Notes: generated by a model from the letters alone, not told the origin. Shown: positions 47,191-55,658, counted from the first letter of the stretch. The stretch is DNA of 58,529 bases from Burkholderiaceae bacterium (GCA_004299095.1 SCQQ01000118.1:1-58529), one strand, 5' to 3'. A program made the numbers and translations.

Positions 47191-47469
47191 TTACTTCAAG
47201 TAAGCGCGAATCACGTCGATCAGCTCGTCGACCGCAACCTCACGTGCGCCTTCGTCGGCGATCTCGGGATTGGCCACGTGCTCGCGGATATGGCCTTCCA
47301 GCACCTCGACCATGAGTCCGTTCATGGCGCCGCGCGCCGCGGCAATCTGGTGCAGCACCTCGTCGCCGCTGCGCTCGGCTTCGATCGCCCGTTCCAATGC
47401 TTCCACCTGACCGCGAATGCGGCGCACGCGGTTGAGGAGCTTGGTTTTGTGCTTGATGGTGTGGCTCAT
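47191..47469 (-). CDS. CsoR/RcnR/FrmR-family repressor without cysteine
   Basis: A 92-residue all-helical repressor. HTIKHKTKLLNRVRRIRGQV (with His3) and VLHQIAAARGAMNGLMVEVL with GHIREHV (His60, His64) place it in the family. The otherwise near-invariant Cys35 of RcnR, FrmR and CsoR is Gly35 here, and the protein has no cysteine at all. His3 and the GH..EH pair remain, a set seen in RcnR for Ni/Co. It starts at ATG 47469, 17 bp from a dyad at 47487-47503, and is followed by the ATPase gene. Sensing must rely on His/carboxylate ligands. Confidence 0.88.
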   Translation of the reverse strand: MSHTIKHKTKLLNRVRRIRGQVEALERAIEAERSGDEVLHQIAAARGAMNGLMVEVLEGHIREHVANPEIADEGAREVAVDELIDVIRAYLK

Positions 47470-47486
47470 GCGTTGATTCCAGATAT

Positions 47487-47503
47487 ATACCCTATCCAGG
47501 TAT
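47487..47503. promoter_or_regulatory. Candidate operator of the CsoR-family repressor
   Basis: ATACC-N7-GGTAT (47487-47503) in an AT-richer stretch immediately upstream of the repressor gene. CsoR/RcnR family operators are A/T-flanked dyads with C or G tracts. Assignment is by position and form. Confidence 0.55.
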
Positions 47504-47672
47504 GGTACATGGAAAGCAATTCACCGGTCGCCGATTCGCCGTTTACCGTCGACGAGGCCAGACGAAGATTCGTCTGCCACGCCATGGAGCCGAAGCACGA
47601 TCGGACGAACATTCGTGCGAAACGACAGCGTGGCGCTGAAACTTGAGCCCATCCCCTGACAGCGGGGCCGAC

Positions 47673-47880
47673 GCAATTCCCGGCCGTGATCGGCGGCATC
47701 GGGCCGGTCTTCAACGTGCCGGGGATCGAAGCCGGTACTCGACGGATCTGCGCGCGCATTTTTCTCGGGCAGATCACGCGCTGGAACGACCTGGCCATCG
47801 CCCAGCTCAACGCCGGGCTGACGCTGTCCGACGCCAGGATCAACGGGGTGCACCGCACCGGCGGCTCCGGCACCACCTGA
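47673..47880 (+). pseudogene. Internal fragment of pstS (direct repeat of the intact gene)
   Basis: Bases 47673-47878 repeat 51424-51641 of the intact pstS at high nucleotide identity, with one 12-bp in-frame deletion (after GAAGCCGG). Recognisable peptide: IGPVFNVPG, then ARIFLGQITRWNDLAIAQLN and AGLTLSDARINGVH. The copy begins inside pstS, has no start or ribosome site and ends at a TGA right after GSGTT. The divergence is more than a sequencing artefact and includes several amino-acid changes. It is a nonfunctional, directly repeated piece 3.5 kb upstream of the real gene. Confidence 0.9.
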
Positions 47881-47910
47881 ATCCCGCTGCCTCCGGCGGC
47901 CGCGCGGCGA

Positions 47911-48420
47911 TCACGCCTCCAGATACTCCCGCATCATCTCCCGGCCACGGTGAATCCGGCTTTTCACGGCCGCGCGCGTAAGGCGCAGCGCAGCGGCCAT
48001 TTCGGCAATCGAACACTCCTCGAAATCACGCAGGACGATGGCCTCGCGGTAGCGCTCAGGCAACGACTGGAGCGCGGCCGCGAGGTCGACGCGCAGGTCG
48101 GGTGTCGTCACACAGGCGAAGAGCGGATCGTCGTCCGCGGGGAGGTCGACCCGGCCCCGCATCTGGCGCATGAGACGTTGGCACTCGCGGCGCACGATGG
48201 AAAAGAGCCAGGCGGCGTACGAGCCTATGGTGCGCAGCGCGCCAATGCGCCGGTAAACGTGCCACAGACTTTCCTGGACCGCGTCATCGGCGTCGGCAGC
48301 GGAGGCGCATTGTGTCGCCGCAATGTGCTTCAGATGGGGTCGGCTGACTTCGAGCAGCTGCAGCAATGCGCGTTCGTCGCCGCCGCGAGCGGCCTCGATC
48401 AAGGCTGGGGCATGCGTCAT
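47911..48420 (-). CDS. ECF-family RNA polymerase sigma factor
   Basis: A 169-residue ECF sigma. Region 2 is ADADDAVQESLWHVYRRIGA followed by YAAWLFSIVRRECQRLMRQ; region 4 is LPERYREAIVLRDFEECSIA with EMAAALRLTRAAVKSRIHRG. It is the fifth and last gene of the bufferin operon, 53 nt after the DoxX gene. In known bufferin loci an ECF sigma factor, usually with an anti-sigma, turns on the operon in response to copper. No anti-sigma gene is visible here, so another control mode is needed. Confidence 0.9.
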   Translation of the reverse strand: MTHAPALIEAARGGDERALLQLLEVSRPHLKHIAATQCASAADADDAVQESLWHVYRRIGALRTIGSYAAWLFSIVRRECQRLMRQMRGRVDLPADDDPLFACVTTPDLRVDLAAALQSLPERYREAIVLRDFEECSIAEMAAALRLTRAAVKSRIHRGREMMREYLEA

Positions 48421-48473
48421 GGCAGATAACCCTCAATGTACGCGGATGGGGTCAAGCTTACGCCGTTCCCCAG

Positions 48474-48962
48474 TCACGCGCGACGCCAGCGCCCGGCCAT
48501 GGACGCCAGCGCGCGATCGAGCGACAAGGCGCCCGGCCCCCAGGCGACCACGGCGAGCAGCATCAACGCCCAGATCTTGTGATCGGCAAAACTCGTCGTG
48601 TTGACGAGATCGATCCAGAACCCGTTGGGCCACAGCGCCGGGTAGGACGTGAAGGCGACGATGTTGTAGACGAACAGGAAGAGCGCGGACAGCCGGCCGA
48701 TCAGGCCGAGGCCGAGGAACCAGGGCGCGATCAGTTCGATCCATGTGCCGAGCACCGCGGCCACGTCGGCCGGCAGCAGCGGCACGTGGTACATGTTTTC
48801 GAACAGAAACTGCGTGCCCGCCGGGTCCTCGATCTTCACCACGCCCGCGTGCCAGAACGCGAGCGCGACCCAGATGCGAAAGCCCAGCAGCACGATCGGT
48901 CCGATCCACGTGGCGAGCCAATCGCCGCCGCGGAAATAGCAGGCCTTCAAGCTTTGGAACAT
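48474..48962 (-). CDS. DoxX family membrane protein
   Basis: A 162-residue protein with four hydrophobic segments. FRIWVALAFWHAGVVKIED and LIAPWFLGLGLIGRLSALFL are DoxX hallmarks. DoxX proteins are quinone- or redox-related membrane subunits and are recurrent members of bufferin and other MNIO gene clusters, where their role is not settled. Overlaps the DUF2063 gene by 16 nt and precedes the sigma factor gene. Confidence 0.9.
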   Translation of the reverse strand: MFQSLKACYFRGGDWLATWIGPIVLLGFRIWVALAFWHAGVVKIEDPAGTQFLFENMYHVPLLPADVAAVLGTWIELIAPWFLGLGLIGRLSALFLFVYNIVAFTSYPALWPNGFWIDLVNTTSFADHKIWALMLLAVVAWGPGALSLDRALASMAGRWRRA

Positions 48963-49753
48963 GGCGCCTCCGTCGAATGGGCCGCGATCACCGCCGAGAG
49001 CAAACCGTTCTTGGCCAGGCTGTCGAGGCAGGCCGTGGAATCAAAACCGACATCCAGCGCGCGGGCGCGGGCACAGGCGGCGGCCAGCGTCTCTCCGGTT
49101 GCCAGCGCCGCGACGCAAGCGAAGCTCGCGCGGTCGAGCTCGGCCATGGCGACCTCACCGCCCGCGCGCCACAGCACGACGCGCTCGCCCTGCGGCGGCA
49201 ACGCGAGGCGCGCCTCGGTCGGCTGGATCGCGTAGCGCCAGATCGTCAGCACGGCGTGCCGGCTGGCGAGCAGGCGCACGCCGGGACGCAGCGGGATGCG
49301 TGCGGTTTCGCCCGCCGCTGCCAGCGCGCGGTCAAGCGCGTCAACCGAAAGTCGTTCGGCGTCGCCCGCCAGCGCGGCTTCCTGGCGCAGCCATTCGAGC
49401 CGCGCCACGTCCGGCAGATACGGCCACGCCTGCAGCGCCGCGAGCGTTTCCAGATAGGCGGCAAAACCCGCGCCAAACGCCTGCAGATTCCCGGATGGCG
49501 ATCGATTGGCGCGCCGGTAGCCGAGCGCGGTCTGCTCGAAAAACGCGGCGCCCACCAGCGCCAGCACGGCCGGGTAGGTGGTGCGCAGCGCCGCCACGTG
49601 GGTTTGCTCGCTGCTGTGCCGGTAAATGCGCAACCGCGCCTCGGGCGCGAGGCCGTTGCCCGCGATGGCTTGCGCGGCATCGGCCACGCGCTCGTCGTAG
49701 AGCGCGGCCAGGAATTGCCGCTGGCACTCAAGCAGCGAGAGCGTGGCAGCCAT
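48947..49753 (-). CDS. bufC: DUF2063 partner protein of the MNIO enzyme
   Basis: A 268-residue protein of the DUF2063 (putative DNA-binding, MbnC-like N-domain) family. The N-terminal helices LLECQRQFLAALYDERVADA then LRIYRHSSEQTHVAALRTTY, PAVLALVGAAFF are the family core. In characterised systems the DUF2063/MbnC partner binds the precursor leader and delivers it to the DUF692 enzyme. It overlaps bufB by 26 nt and doxX by 16 nt. Gene naming by analogy with bufferin clusters. Confidence 0.88.
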   Translation of the reverse strand: MAATLSLLECQRQFLAALYDERVADAAQAIAGNGLAPEARLRIYRHSSEQTHVAALRTTYPAVLALVGAAFFEQTALGYRRANRSPSGNLQAFGAGFAAYLETLAALQAWPYLPDVARLEWLRQEAALAGDAERLSVDALDRALAAAGETARIPLRPGVRLLASRHAVLTIWRYAIQPTEARLALPPQGERVVLWRAGGEVAMAELDRASFACVAALATGETLAAACARARALDVGFDSTACLDSLAKNGLLSAVIAAHSTEAPCSKA

Positions 49754-50591
49754 CGAGCAGCCCCTGGGCGTGCGCGGCTTCGTCCAGCAGCACGTCCAAT
49801 GCGGGAATGTCCCGGTCCCATTCGATCAGCGTGGGCACGCGCCCGAACAGGGTCAATGCTTCGGCGTACAGCGCCCACACGGCGGCGCTCACGCGTCGGC
49901 TGTGCGAATCGATCAGCAGCGGCACGGCCAAACCCGCCTTGCGCGTGAATCCGGCCAGGTGGATTTCACGGACCGCCGCACGTGGCAAGGCGCGCAGGTA
50001 GACGTGCGGATCAAAGCTGTGGTTGACGCTGTTGACGTAAATGTTGTTCACGTCGCACAACAGGCCGCAGCCGCTGCGCCGCACCGCTTCCGCGACGAAA
50101 TCCCATTCGCTGTAGTCGCCGGCGCGAAAGCGCAAGTACGTCGAAACGTTCTCGACCAGGATTTCGCGCTTCAAGACCTCCTGCACCTGCGTGATGCGGT
50201 CAACGACCAGGCTCAGCGCTTCGTCGGTGAACGGCAGCGGCAGCAGCTCGTTGCTGTGCACACCGCCGACCGCGCCCCAGCACAGGTGCTCGGACACCAG
50301 CGCGGGCTGGTAGTGCGCGACCAGCGCCTGCAAACGGGCAAGATGCGCGCCGTCCAGCGCGTCGGCCGAACCCAGCGACAGCCCGACCCCGTGCAGGCTG
50401 AGCGGGTAGTCGCGACGGATCAAGTCCATCGCCGCGGCAAAAAAGCCGCCCGCGGCGAACAGGTTTTCACTGTGCGTTTCCAGCCAGGCGATCGCCGGGC
50501 GATCGCGCAGCACGCGCTCGACGTGCGGCGCGCGCAGCCCGATGCCGGCCGCGGCCGGCATCGAACGGGTGGATTGCAGCGTTGCAGTCAT
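49728..50591 (-). CDS. bufB: MNIO (DUF692) peptide-modifying enzyme
   Basis: A 287-residue TIM-barrel protein of the MbnB/DUF692 family. GIGLRAPHVERVLRDRPAIA opens the barrel. Candidate iron ligands appear in WLETHSENLF, YPLSLHGVGLSLG, LVSEHLCWG, ILVENVSTYL, LLCDVNNIYVN, REIHLAGF and LIDSHSR, in the same order as in known MNIO enzymes. These enzymes use two or three irons and O2 to convert cysteines of a precursor to heterocycles (thiooxazoles in bufferins, oxazolones in methanobactin). ATG 50591 is preferred; TTG 50600 is possible. It lies 12 nt after the precursor gene. Confidence 0.93.
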   Translation of the reverse strand: MTATLQSTRSMPAAAGIGLRAPHVERVLRDRPAIAWLETHSENLFAAGGFFAAAMDLIRRDYPLSLHGVGLSLGSADALDGAHLARLQALVAHYQPALVSEHLCWGAVGGVHSNELLPLPFTDEALSLVVDRITQVQEVLKREILVENVSTYLRFRAGDYSEWDFVAEAVRRSGCGLLCDVNNIYVNSVNHSFDPHVYLRALPRAAVREIHLAGFTRKAGLAVPLLIDSHSRRVSAAVWALYAEALTLFGRVPTLIEWDRDIPALDVLLDEAAHAQGLLDGCHALAA

Positions 50592-50603
50592 GGCCGGCAA
50601 TGC

Positions 50604-50933
50604 TCACATCTTCTTCAGCGTCCCACCGTCGATCTTGGTGCAAAGCCCCGCGGGCATGGCGACGAAGGCGTTCGGATCACGCGCCATGCTGTCCTGCCCC
50701 GCGCACGAATGGCCAGGCGACTTGCAGTCGTTCTTGTAGGCGGCATTGACGCCGTAGCAGGCCGCGTAATGGTCCGCCTTCATCATCTTCATCGTTTTTT
50801 CCTGCTGCGCCTTGATCATCTCGGGCGTCATTTGCATTTGCCCGGATGCCGCGAGCGCGAGCGGCGTGACGGACGCGGCGCCCAGCGCGACGGCGCAGGC
50901 CAGGGCTGATTCAAAAAGTTGGATACGGTTCAT
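50604..50933 (-). CDS. bufA1: Bufferin-type RiPP precursor, BufA1 (DUF2282) family
   Basis: A 109-residue precursor starting at ATG 50933 after GGAGAATC. Signal peptide MNRIQLFESALACAVALGAA with cleavage near ALAASGQ. The mature part has four cysteines (59, 70, 77, 98) in CYGVNAAYKNDC, SPGHSCAGQD and PAGLCTKIDGG, the DUF2282 pattern. Between signal and core lies a methionine-rich linker QMQMTPEMIKAQQEKTMKMM with six Met in 20 residues. Bufferins are exported, their Cys are modified by the MNIO enzyme and they chelate copper. Here the KDG-type spacer before the last Cys is SMARDPNAFVAM, with extra residues. An upstream in-frame extension to 51071 is rejected on signal-peptide grounds. Confidence 0.9.
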   Translation of the reverse strand: MNRIQLFESALACAVALGAASVTPLALAASGQMQMTPEMIKAQQEKTMKMMKADHYAACYGVNAAYKNDCKSPGHSCAGQDSMARDPNAFVAMPAGLCTKIDGGTLKKM

Positions 50934-51042
50934 GAGCGATTCTCCGAATGGACAGCCGGAAAACACCGGCACTCCATAGAGGCACCCATCGGGTGAAAGG
51001 ATTCGGATCGGCGAAAAAAAAGGAACAACAAGCGCCCCGAGA

Positions 51043-51082
51043 CCGTCACAGTCCTGCAACAAATCCATCATCGTTTTGCAAC
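51043..51082. promoter_or_regulatory. Candidate tandem Pho box between bufA1 and pstS
   Basis: Four 7-bp units at exactly 11-bp steps: CCGTCAC (51043), CTGCAAC (51054), CCATCAT (51065), TTGCAAC (51076). A 7+4 repeat is the architecture of PhoB sites (consensus CTGTCAT-N4-CTGTCAT), though matches are partial (4-5 of 7). It lies 55 bp upstream of pstS. Inverted pairs CACCC-ATC-GGGTG (50983-50995) and GCCGG-N6-CCGGC (50955-50970) stand on the bufA1 side and may form its leader structure. Confidence 0.5.
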
Positions 51083-51136
51083 ATGCGCGCTCTACAAACG
51101 CGGTTGACGAATGTTCGTCGCTAAGGGAGAAGTGGA

Positions 51137-52165
51137 GTGCAGTTGAAACTCATCAAACGCGGGGCGCTGATCGCTGCTCTGACGGCCATGTTCGGTTTCG
51201 GCGCGGCGGCGCAGGCGACGGACGTGACCGGCGCGGGCTCCAGTTTCGTGTACCCGGTGATTTCCAAATGGGCTGCCAACTACGCCGAAAAAACCGGCAA
51301 TCACGTGAATTACCAATCGGTGGGTTCAGGCGCGGGGATCGCGCAGATCAAGGCGGGCACGGTCGATTTCGGCGCCTCCGACAAGCCGCTGGACGCCGCC
51401 GAACTGGACGCCGCGGGACTCATGCAATTCCCGGACGTGATCGGCGGCATCGTGCCGATCTTCAACGTGCCGGGGATCGGAGCCGGCAAGCTGGTGCTCG
51501 ACGGGCCCACGCTCGCGCGCATTTTTCTCGGGCAGATCACGCGCTGGAACGACCCGGCCATCGCCCAGCTCAACGCCGGGCTGACGCTGCCCGATGCCAA
51601 GATCAACGTGGTGCACCGCGCCGACGGCTCGGGCACCACCTACAACTTCACCGACTATCTGTCCAAGGCGAGCGCCGACTGGAAAGCCCAGGTGGGCGCG
51701 GGCACGGCGGTGAAGTGGCCCATGGGCATCGGCGGCAAGGGCAATGAAGGCGTCGCCGCCTACGTGAAGCAACTGAAGAACGCCATCGGCTACGTCGAGT
51801 ACGCCTACGCGCTGAAGAACCACATCGGCTACGCGCTCATGAAAAACGCCGCCGGCCACGTGGTCAAGCCCGATGGCGCGAGCTTCCAGGCCGCGGCCGC
51901 CACCGCCGACTGGGCGCACGCGCAGCACTTCGACCTGCTGATGACCAACGCGCCCGGCGCCGACGCGTGGCCGATCACGGCGACCTCGTGGGTCATCATG
52001 TATCGCGAGCCGAAGAACGCCGAGCGTTCCAAGGTGGTGCTGGACTTTTTCCAGTGGGCCTATACGAATGGCCAGCAGCAGGCCCGCGCGCTCGATTACG
52101 TGCCGCTGCCGGACGCGCTGGTGCAGCAGATCGCGGCCTACTGGAAGACCGAACTGAAGCAATAG
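51137..52165 (+). CDS. pstS: Phosphate ABC transporter substrate-binding protein
   Basis: A 342-residue periplasmic protein. GTG start at 51137 with AAGGGAGAAG upstream; signal peptide MQLKLIKRGALIAALTAMFG with cleavage after AAAQA. The phosphate-binding loops are TGAGSSFVYPVISKWA, GSGAGIAQIKAGTVDFGASD and HRADGSGTTYNFTDYLSKAS. It captures phosphate for PstCAB. The central part of this gene is directly repeated at 47673-47878. First gene of pstS-pstC-pstA-pstB-phoU, probably under PhoB. Confidence 0.96.
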   Translation: MQLKLIKRGALIAALTAMFGFGAAAQATDVTGAGSSFVYPVISKWAANYAEKTGNHVNYQSVGSGAGIAQIKAGTVDFGASDKPLDAAELDAAGLMQFPDVIGGIVPIFNVPGIGAGKLVLDGPTLARIFLGQITRWNDPAIAQLNAGLTLPDAKINVVHRADGSGTTYNFTDYLSKASADWKAQVGAGTAVKWPMGIGGKGNEGVAAYVKQLKNAIGYVEYAYALKNHIGYALMKNAAGHVVKPDGASFQAAAATADWAHAQHFDLLMTNAPGADAWPITATSWVIMYREPKNAERSKVVLDFFQWAYTNGQQQARALDYVPLPDALVQQIAAYWKTELKQ

Positions 52166-52181
52166 CCGGGCGTCTCCCAGC

Positions 52182-53177
52182 ATGACAAGCGCTCTTCTTC
52201 CCATCGGCACGCCGGCCGCCACCGCCTTGCCGCCAAGCGGTCCGGTGCTGCATGCGCGCCGCGACGCGCGCCGCGACGCGTGGTTCCGCGCACTGCTGCA
52301 AACCGCTGCCCTGCTGGTGCTGGCCGCGCTGCTGGGCGCGGCGCTGTCCACGCTCTGGGGCGGGCGCGACGTGCTGTTCGGGCAAGGCTGGCATTTCCTC
52401 ACCAGCAGCGCCTGGGATCCGGTCACCAACGACTACGGCGCGCTCGCGCCGATTTTCGGCACCCTGGTCACATCCGCCATCGCCTTGCTGCTGGCGCTGC
52501 CGGTGAGCTTCGGCGTGGCGCTCTTCCTCACCGAAATCGCGCCGACCTGGCTGCGCGGGCCGGTGGCGACGGCCATCGAGCTGCTCGCCAGCATCCCGTC
52601 GATCATCTACGGCATGTGGGGGCTGTTCGTTTTCGTGCCGTTCATGGCGCGCATCGAGCCGGCGCTGTCCGACACGCTCGGCCGCCTGCCGCTGGTGGGC
52701 GCGCTGTTCGACGGCCCGCCGCTCGGCCTCGGGCTGCTGACCTCGGGCATCGTGCTGGCGGTGATGATCCTGCCGTTCATCGCGTCGATCATGCGTGAAG
52801 TGTTCCAGACGGTGCCCACGCGCCTGAAGGAATCGGCCTACGCGCTCGGCGCCACCACCTGGGAAGTGGTCTGGGACATCGTGCTGCCGTACACGCGTTC
52901 GGCAGTGATCGGCGGGATTTTTCTCGGGCTCGGCCGTGCGTTGGGCGAAACCATGGCGGTGACGTTCGTGCTCGGCAACTCCTACGACATCACGGCGTCG
53001 CTGCTGGTGCCGGGAACGTCGATTTCGTCCTCGATCGCCAACGAATTCAGCGAAGCCGTCGGCCTGCACCGCTCGGCGCTGATCGCGCTCGGTTTCCTGC
53101 TGTTCGTGGTGACGTTCGTGGTGCTGCTGATCGCGCGCCTGATGCTGCGAAGGCTGCAGCGGCGGGAGGGGCAATGA
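52182..53177 (+). CDS. pstC: Phosphate ABC transporter permease PstC
   Basis: A 331-residue permease, 16 nt after pstS. Six membrane segments; N-terminal ~35 residues are an extended cytoplasmic Ala/Pro/Arg segment. PstC marker sequences: LLASIPSIIYGMWGLFVFVP and the EAA loop TTWEVVWDIVLPYTRSAVIG followed by GIFLGLGRALGETMAVTFVL. It forms the channel with PstA. Overlaps pstA by 4 nt. Confidence 0.96.
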   Translation: MTSALLPIGTPAATALPPSGPVLHARRDARRDAWFRALLQTAALLVLAALLGAALSTLWGGRDVLFGQGWHFLTSSAWDPVTNDYGALAPIFGTLVTSAIALLLALPVSFGVALFLTEIAPTWLRGPVATAIELLASIPSIIYGMWGLFVFVPFMARIEPALSDTLGRLPLVGALFDGPPLGLGLLTSGIVLAVMILPFIASIMREVFQTVPTRLKESAYALGATTWEVVWDIVLPYTRSAVIGGIFLGLGRALGETMAVTFVLGNSYDITASLLVPGTSISSSIANEFSEAVGLHRSALIALGFLLFVVTFVVLLIARLMLRRLQRREGQ

Positions 53178-54046
53178 GCCAGCACACGCTCTACCTGCGC
53201 CGCCGGGTCGCCAATGCGCTGGCGCTCGCGTTCAGCGCCGGCGCCACGCTGATCGGCCTGTTTTTCCTCGGCTGGATCCTGTGGGTCACGCTGCAACAGG
53301 GATTGAGCGCGCTCGGCCCGCGGCTTTTCACCCAGATCACGGCCTATGCCGATCAGGGCGGCCTGGCCAACGCCATCATCGGCAGTCTGCTCATGGACGT
53401 GCTGGCGCTGGCGCTGGCCGCGCCCATCGGCGTGGCCGCCGGCACCTTCCTGGCCGAATACGCCAGCCACACCCGGCTCGGTACGCTGATCCGCTTTCTC
53501 AACGACATCCTGCTGTCGGCGCCTTCCATCGTGCTCGGGCTGTTCGTCTACGTGGTGGTGGTGGTGCCGATGTCCAACCTGACCGACGGCGCGGTGTCGT
53601 TCTCGGGTCTGGCGGGCGCGATCGCGCTGGCGCTGATCGGCCTGCCGGTGATCGTGCGCACCACCGACGAAATGCTGCAACTGGTGCCGGCCACGCTGCG
53701 CGAGGCGGCGCTCTCGCTGGGCGTGCCGCAGTGGAAGCTGACGCTGCAAATCCTCATGCGCGCCGCCGGCTCGGGCATCACCACCGGCGTGCTGCTGGCG
53801 CTGGCGCGCCTGGCGGGAGAAACCGCGCCGCTGCTGTTCACCGCTTTCGGCAACAACTTCATGAGCGTGAACCCGCTCGCCAAGATGGCCAGTGTGCCGG
53901 TGGCGATTTACCAATACACCAACGATCCGAATCCGGCGCTGCACGCGATCGCCTGGGCCGGTGCGCTGCTGATCACGCTGTTCGTGCTGGCGCTGAGCCT
54001 GGCCACACGCTTCGTGCTGGCGCGCGGAAAGGTTACCCATGACTGA
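53174..54046 (+). CDS. pstA: Phosphate ABC transporter permease PstA
   Basis: A 290-residue permease overlapping pstC by 4 nt and pstB by 8 nt. Marker sequences: [40 protein letters not shown] (EAA loop) and [20 protein letters not shown]. Pairs with PstC in the membrane. Typical PstA length and topology. Confidence 0.96.
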   Translation: MSQHTLYLRRRVANALALAFSAGATLIGLFFLGWILWVTLQQGLSALGPRLFTQITAYADQGGLANAIIGSLLMDVLALALAAPIGVAAGTFLAEYASHTRLGTLIRFLNDILLSAPSIVLGLFVYVVVVVPMSNLTDGAVSFSGLAGAIALALIGLPVIVRTTDEMLQLVPATLREAALSLGVPQWKLTLQILMRAAGSGITTGVLLALARLAGETAPLLFTAFGNNFMSVNPLAKMASVPVAIYQYTNDPNPALHAIAWAGALLITLFVLALSLATRFVLARGKVTHD

Positions 54047-54863
54047 TGCCACTCTGACCGTCACCGCCGCAACCGCGCGGCGGCGTGCCGGCGCGCGCGC
54101 AGCACCGGCGGCGCCCAAGCTTGCCGTGCGCGCGCTCGATTTCCACTACGGCGACGTCCAGGCGCTGCGCCACGTCGATCTGGACATGGCCGAGCGCCAG
54201 GTGACCGCCCTGATCGGCCCCTCGGGCTGCGGCAAATCCACCCTGCTGCGCGTCTTCAATCGCATCTATGCCATGTACGCCGGGCAGCGCGCCACCGGCC
54301 AGGTGCTGCTCGACGGTCAGAATATCCTGGACCCCGGTTACCCGCAAAACCGCTTGCGCACGCAGGTGGGCATGGTGTTCCAGAAACCGGTGCCGTTCCC
54401 GATGACGATTTTCGAGAACGTCGCCTGGGCCGTGCGCCACCACGAACGCCTCGGGCGCGCCGCCATGCAGGAGCGCGTGGAACAGGCGCTGCGCCGCGCC
54501 GCGCTCTGGGACGAAGTGAAAGACAAGCTGAAGCGCAGCGCCCTCAGCCTCTCGGGCGGCCAGCAGCAGCGCCTATGCATCGCGCGCGGCATCGCGCTCG
54601 AGCCCGAAGTGCTGCTGCTGGACGAACCCACCTCGGCGCTGGACCCGATCGCCACGGGGCGCATCGAACAGTTGATCGAGGAACTGAAGCGCAACTACAC
54701 CATCGTCATCGTCACGCACAACATGCAGCAGGCGGCGCGCATTTCGGACGTCACCGCCTTCATGTACCTGGGTGAGCTGGTCGAAGTGGGCACCACGGAA
54801 AAAATGTTCACGCAGCCGGACAAACGCCAGACCGAAGACTACATCTCGGGGAAATTCGGATGA
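54039..54863 (+). CDS. pstB: Phosphate ABC transporter ATP-binding protein
   Basis: A 274-residue ABC ATPase. Walker [19 protein letters not shown]; signature [20 protein letters not shown]; Walker [20 protein letters not shown]-loop [15 protein letters not shown]. The first ~28 residues ([20 protein letters not shown]) are an Ala/Arg-rich extension beyond the usual PstB start. It overlaps pstA by 8 nt and phoU by 4 nt. ATP hydrolysis here drives phosphate uptake. Confidence 0.97.
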   Translation: MTDATLTVTAATARRRAGARAAPAAPKLAVRALDFHYGDVQALRHVDLDMAERQVTALIGPSGCGKSTLLRVFNRIYAMYAGQRATGQVLLDGQNILDPGYPQNRLRTQVGMVFQKPVPFPMTIFENVAWAVRHHERLGRAAMQERVEQALRRAALWDEVKDKLKRSALSLSGGQQQRLCIARGIALEPEVLLLDEPTSALDPIATGRIEQLIEELKRNYTIVIVTHNMQQAARISDVTAFMYLGELVEVGTTEKMFTQPDKRQTEDYISGKFG

Positions 54864-55564
54864 CCGACACCACACAAGAGCACATCGTCAAAAGCTTCGA
54901 CACCGAGCTGCAGCGCCTCACCGGCGAAATCGTGGCCATGGGCGAATCCGCCACGCGCCAGCTCGAAGCTGCGCTGCAGGCGCTGGAACAGCGCGACAGC
55001 GCCGCGGCCGAGCGCATCGCGGCCGACGACGACAGCATCGACGAGCGCGAGCGCCGCATCAGCCACGACGTGCTGCGCCTGCTCGCCTTGCGCCAGCCGT
55101 TCGCGCGCGATTTGCGCGCCGTGCTGGCGGCGCTGCGCATCGCCTCGGACATCGAGCGCATCGGCGACTATGCGGCCAACATCGCCAAGCGCTCGATCAC
55201 GCTGAACCGCGTGGCGCCGATCCCGCTGGTGGGCGGCCTCGCGCCGCTCGCGCGCATGGCGGCACGCCTGGTGCGCGACGCGCTCAAGGCCTACAGCACG
55301 CAGGACGCCGAACTGGCGCGCGCCGTCTGGGGGCGCGACGCCGACCTCGACATCCTCTACGTCACGCTGTTCCGCGAGCTCCTCACCTACATGATGGAAG
55401 ACGCGCGCAGCATCACGGCGGGTGCGCACCTGCTGTTCATCGCCAAGGACATCGAACGCATCGGCGACCACGCCACCAACGTGGCCGAGAACGTCTGGTT
55501 CGTAGTGCGCGGCGAACCGCTCAGCGAGCCGCGCGCCAAGATGCATACCACTGACCCGCTCTGA
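54860..55564 (+). CDS. phoU: Phosphate-signalling protein PhoU
   Basis: A 234-residue all-helical protein with two PhoU repeats. Metal-binding motif E-x-x-x-D-Y type: [20 protein letters not shown] in repeat 1 and [20 protein letters not shown] in repeat 2. It links PstSCAB to PhoR and represses the Pho regulon when phosphate is high. It closes the pst operon. phoR converges from the other side of a complex hairpin. Confidence 0.96.
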   Translation: MTDTTQEHIVKSFDTELQRLTGEIVAMGESATRQLEAALQALEQRDSAAAERIAADDDSIDERERRISHDVLRLLALRQPFARDLRAVLAALRIASDIERIGDYAANIAKRSITLNRVAPIPLVGGLAPLARMAARLVRDALKAYSTQDAELARAVWGRDADLDILYVTLFRELLTYMMEDARSITAGAHLLFIAKDIERIGDHATNVAENVWFVVRGEPLSEPRAKMHTTDPL

Positions 55565-55618
55565 ACCGCGCAGCCCGGCATTCGACGTCGTGACCGAATG
55601 ACGTCGCCGCTGCGCGGC

Positions 55619-55658
55619 GCCATGACGGCGGCGTTGCCGCCATGACTCATGTCATGGC
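55619..55658. terminator. Compound inverted repeat between phoU and phoR
   Basis: GCCATGAC (55619-55626) pairs with GTCATGGC (55651-55658), and inside it GGCGGC-GTT-GCCGCC (55627-55641) forms a second stem. It lies 54 bp after phoU and includes the phoR stop codon (TCA at 55652-55654 on the plus strand). Probably a shared terminator of the two convergent units. Confidence 0.6.

Noticed and set aside
47643..47981. Separate small gene overlapping the pstS fragment
   Set aside because: The frame is an out-of-frame reading of the pstS repeat; no ribosome site or family match.
50934..51071. N-terminal extension of the bufferin precursor to 51071
   Set aside because: It would place 46 residues before the signal peptide and overlap the presumed Pho box; ATG 50933 has GGAG.
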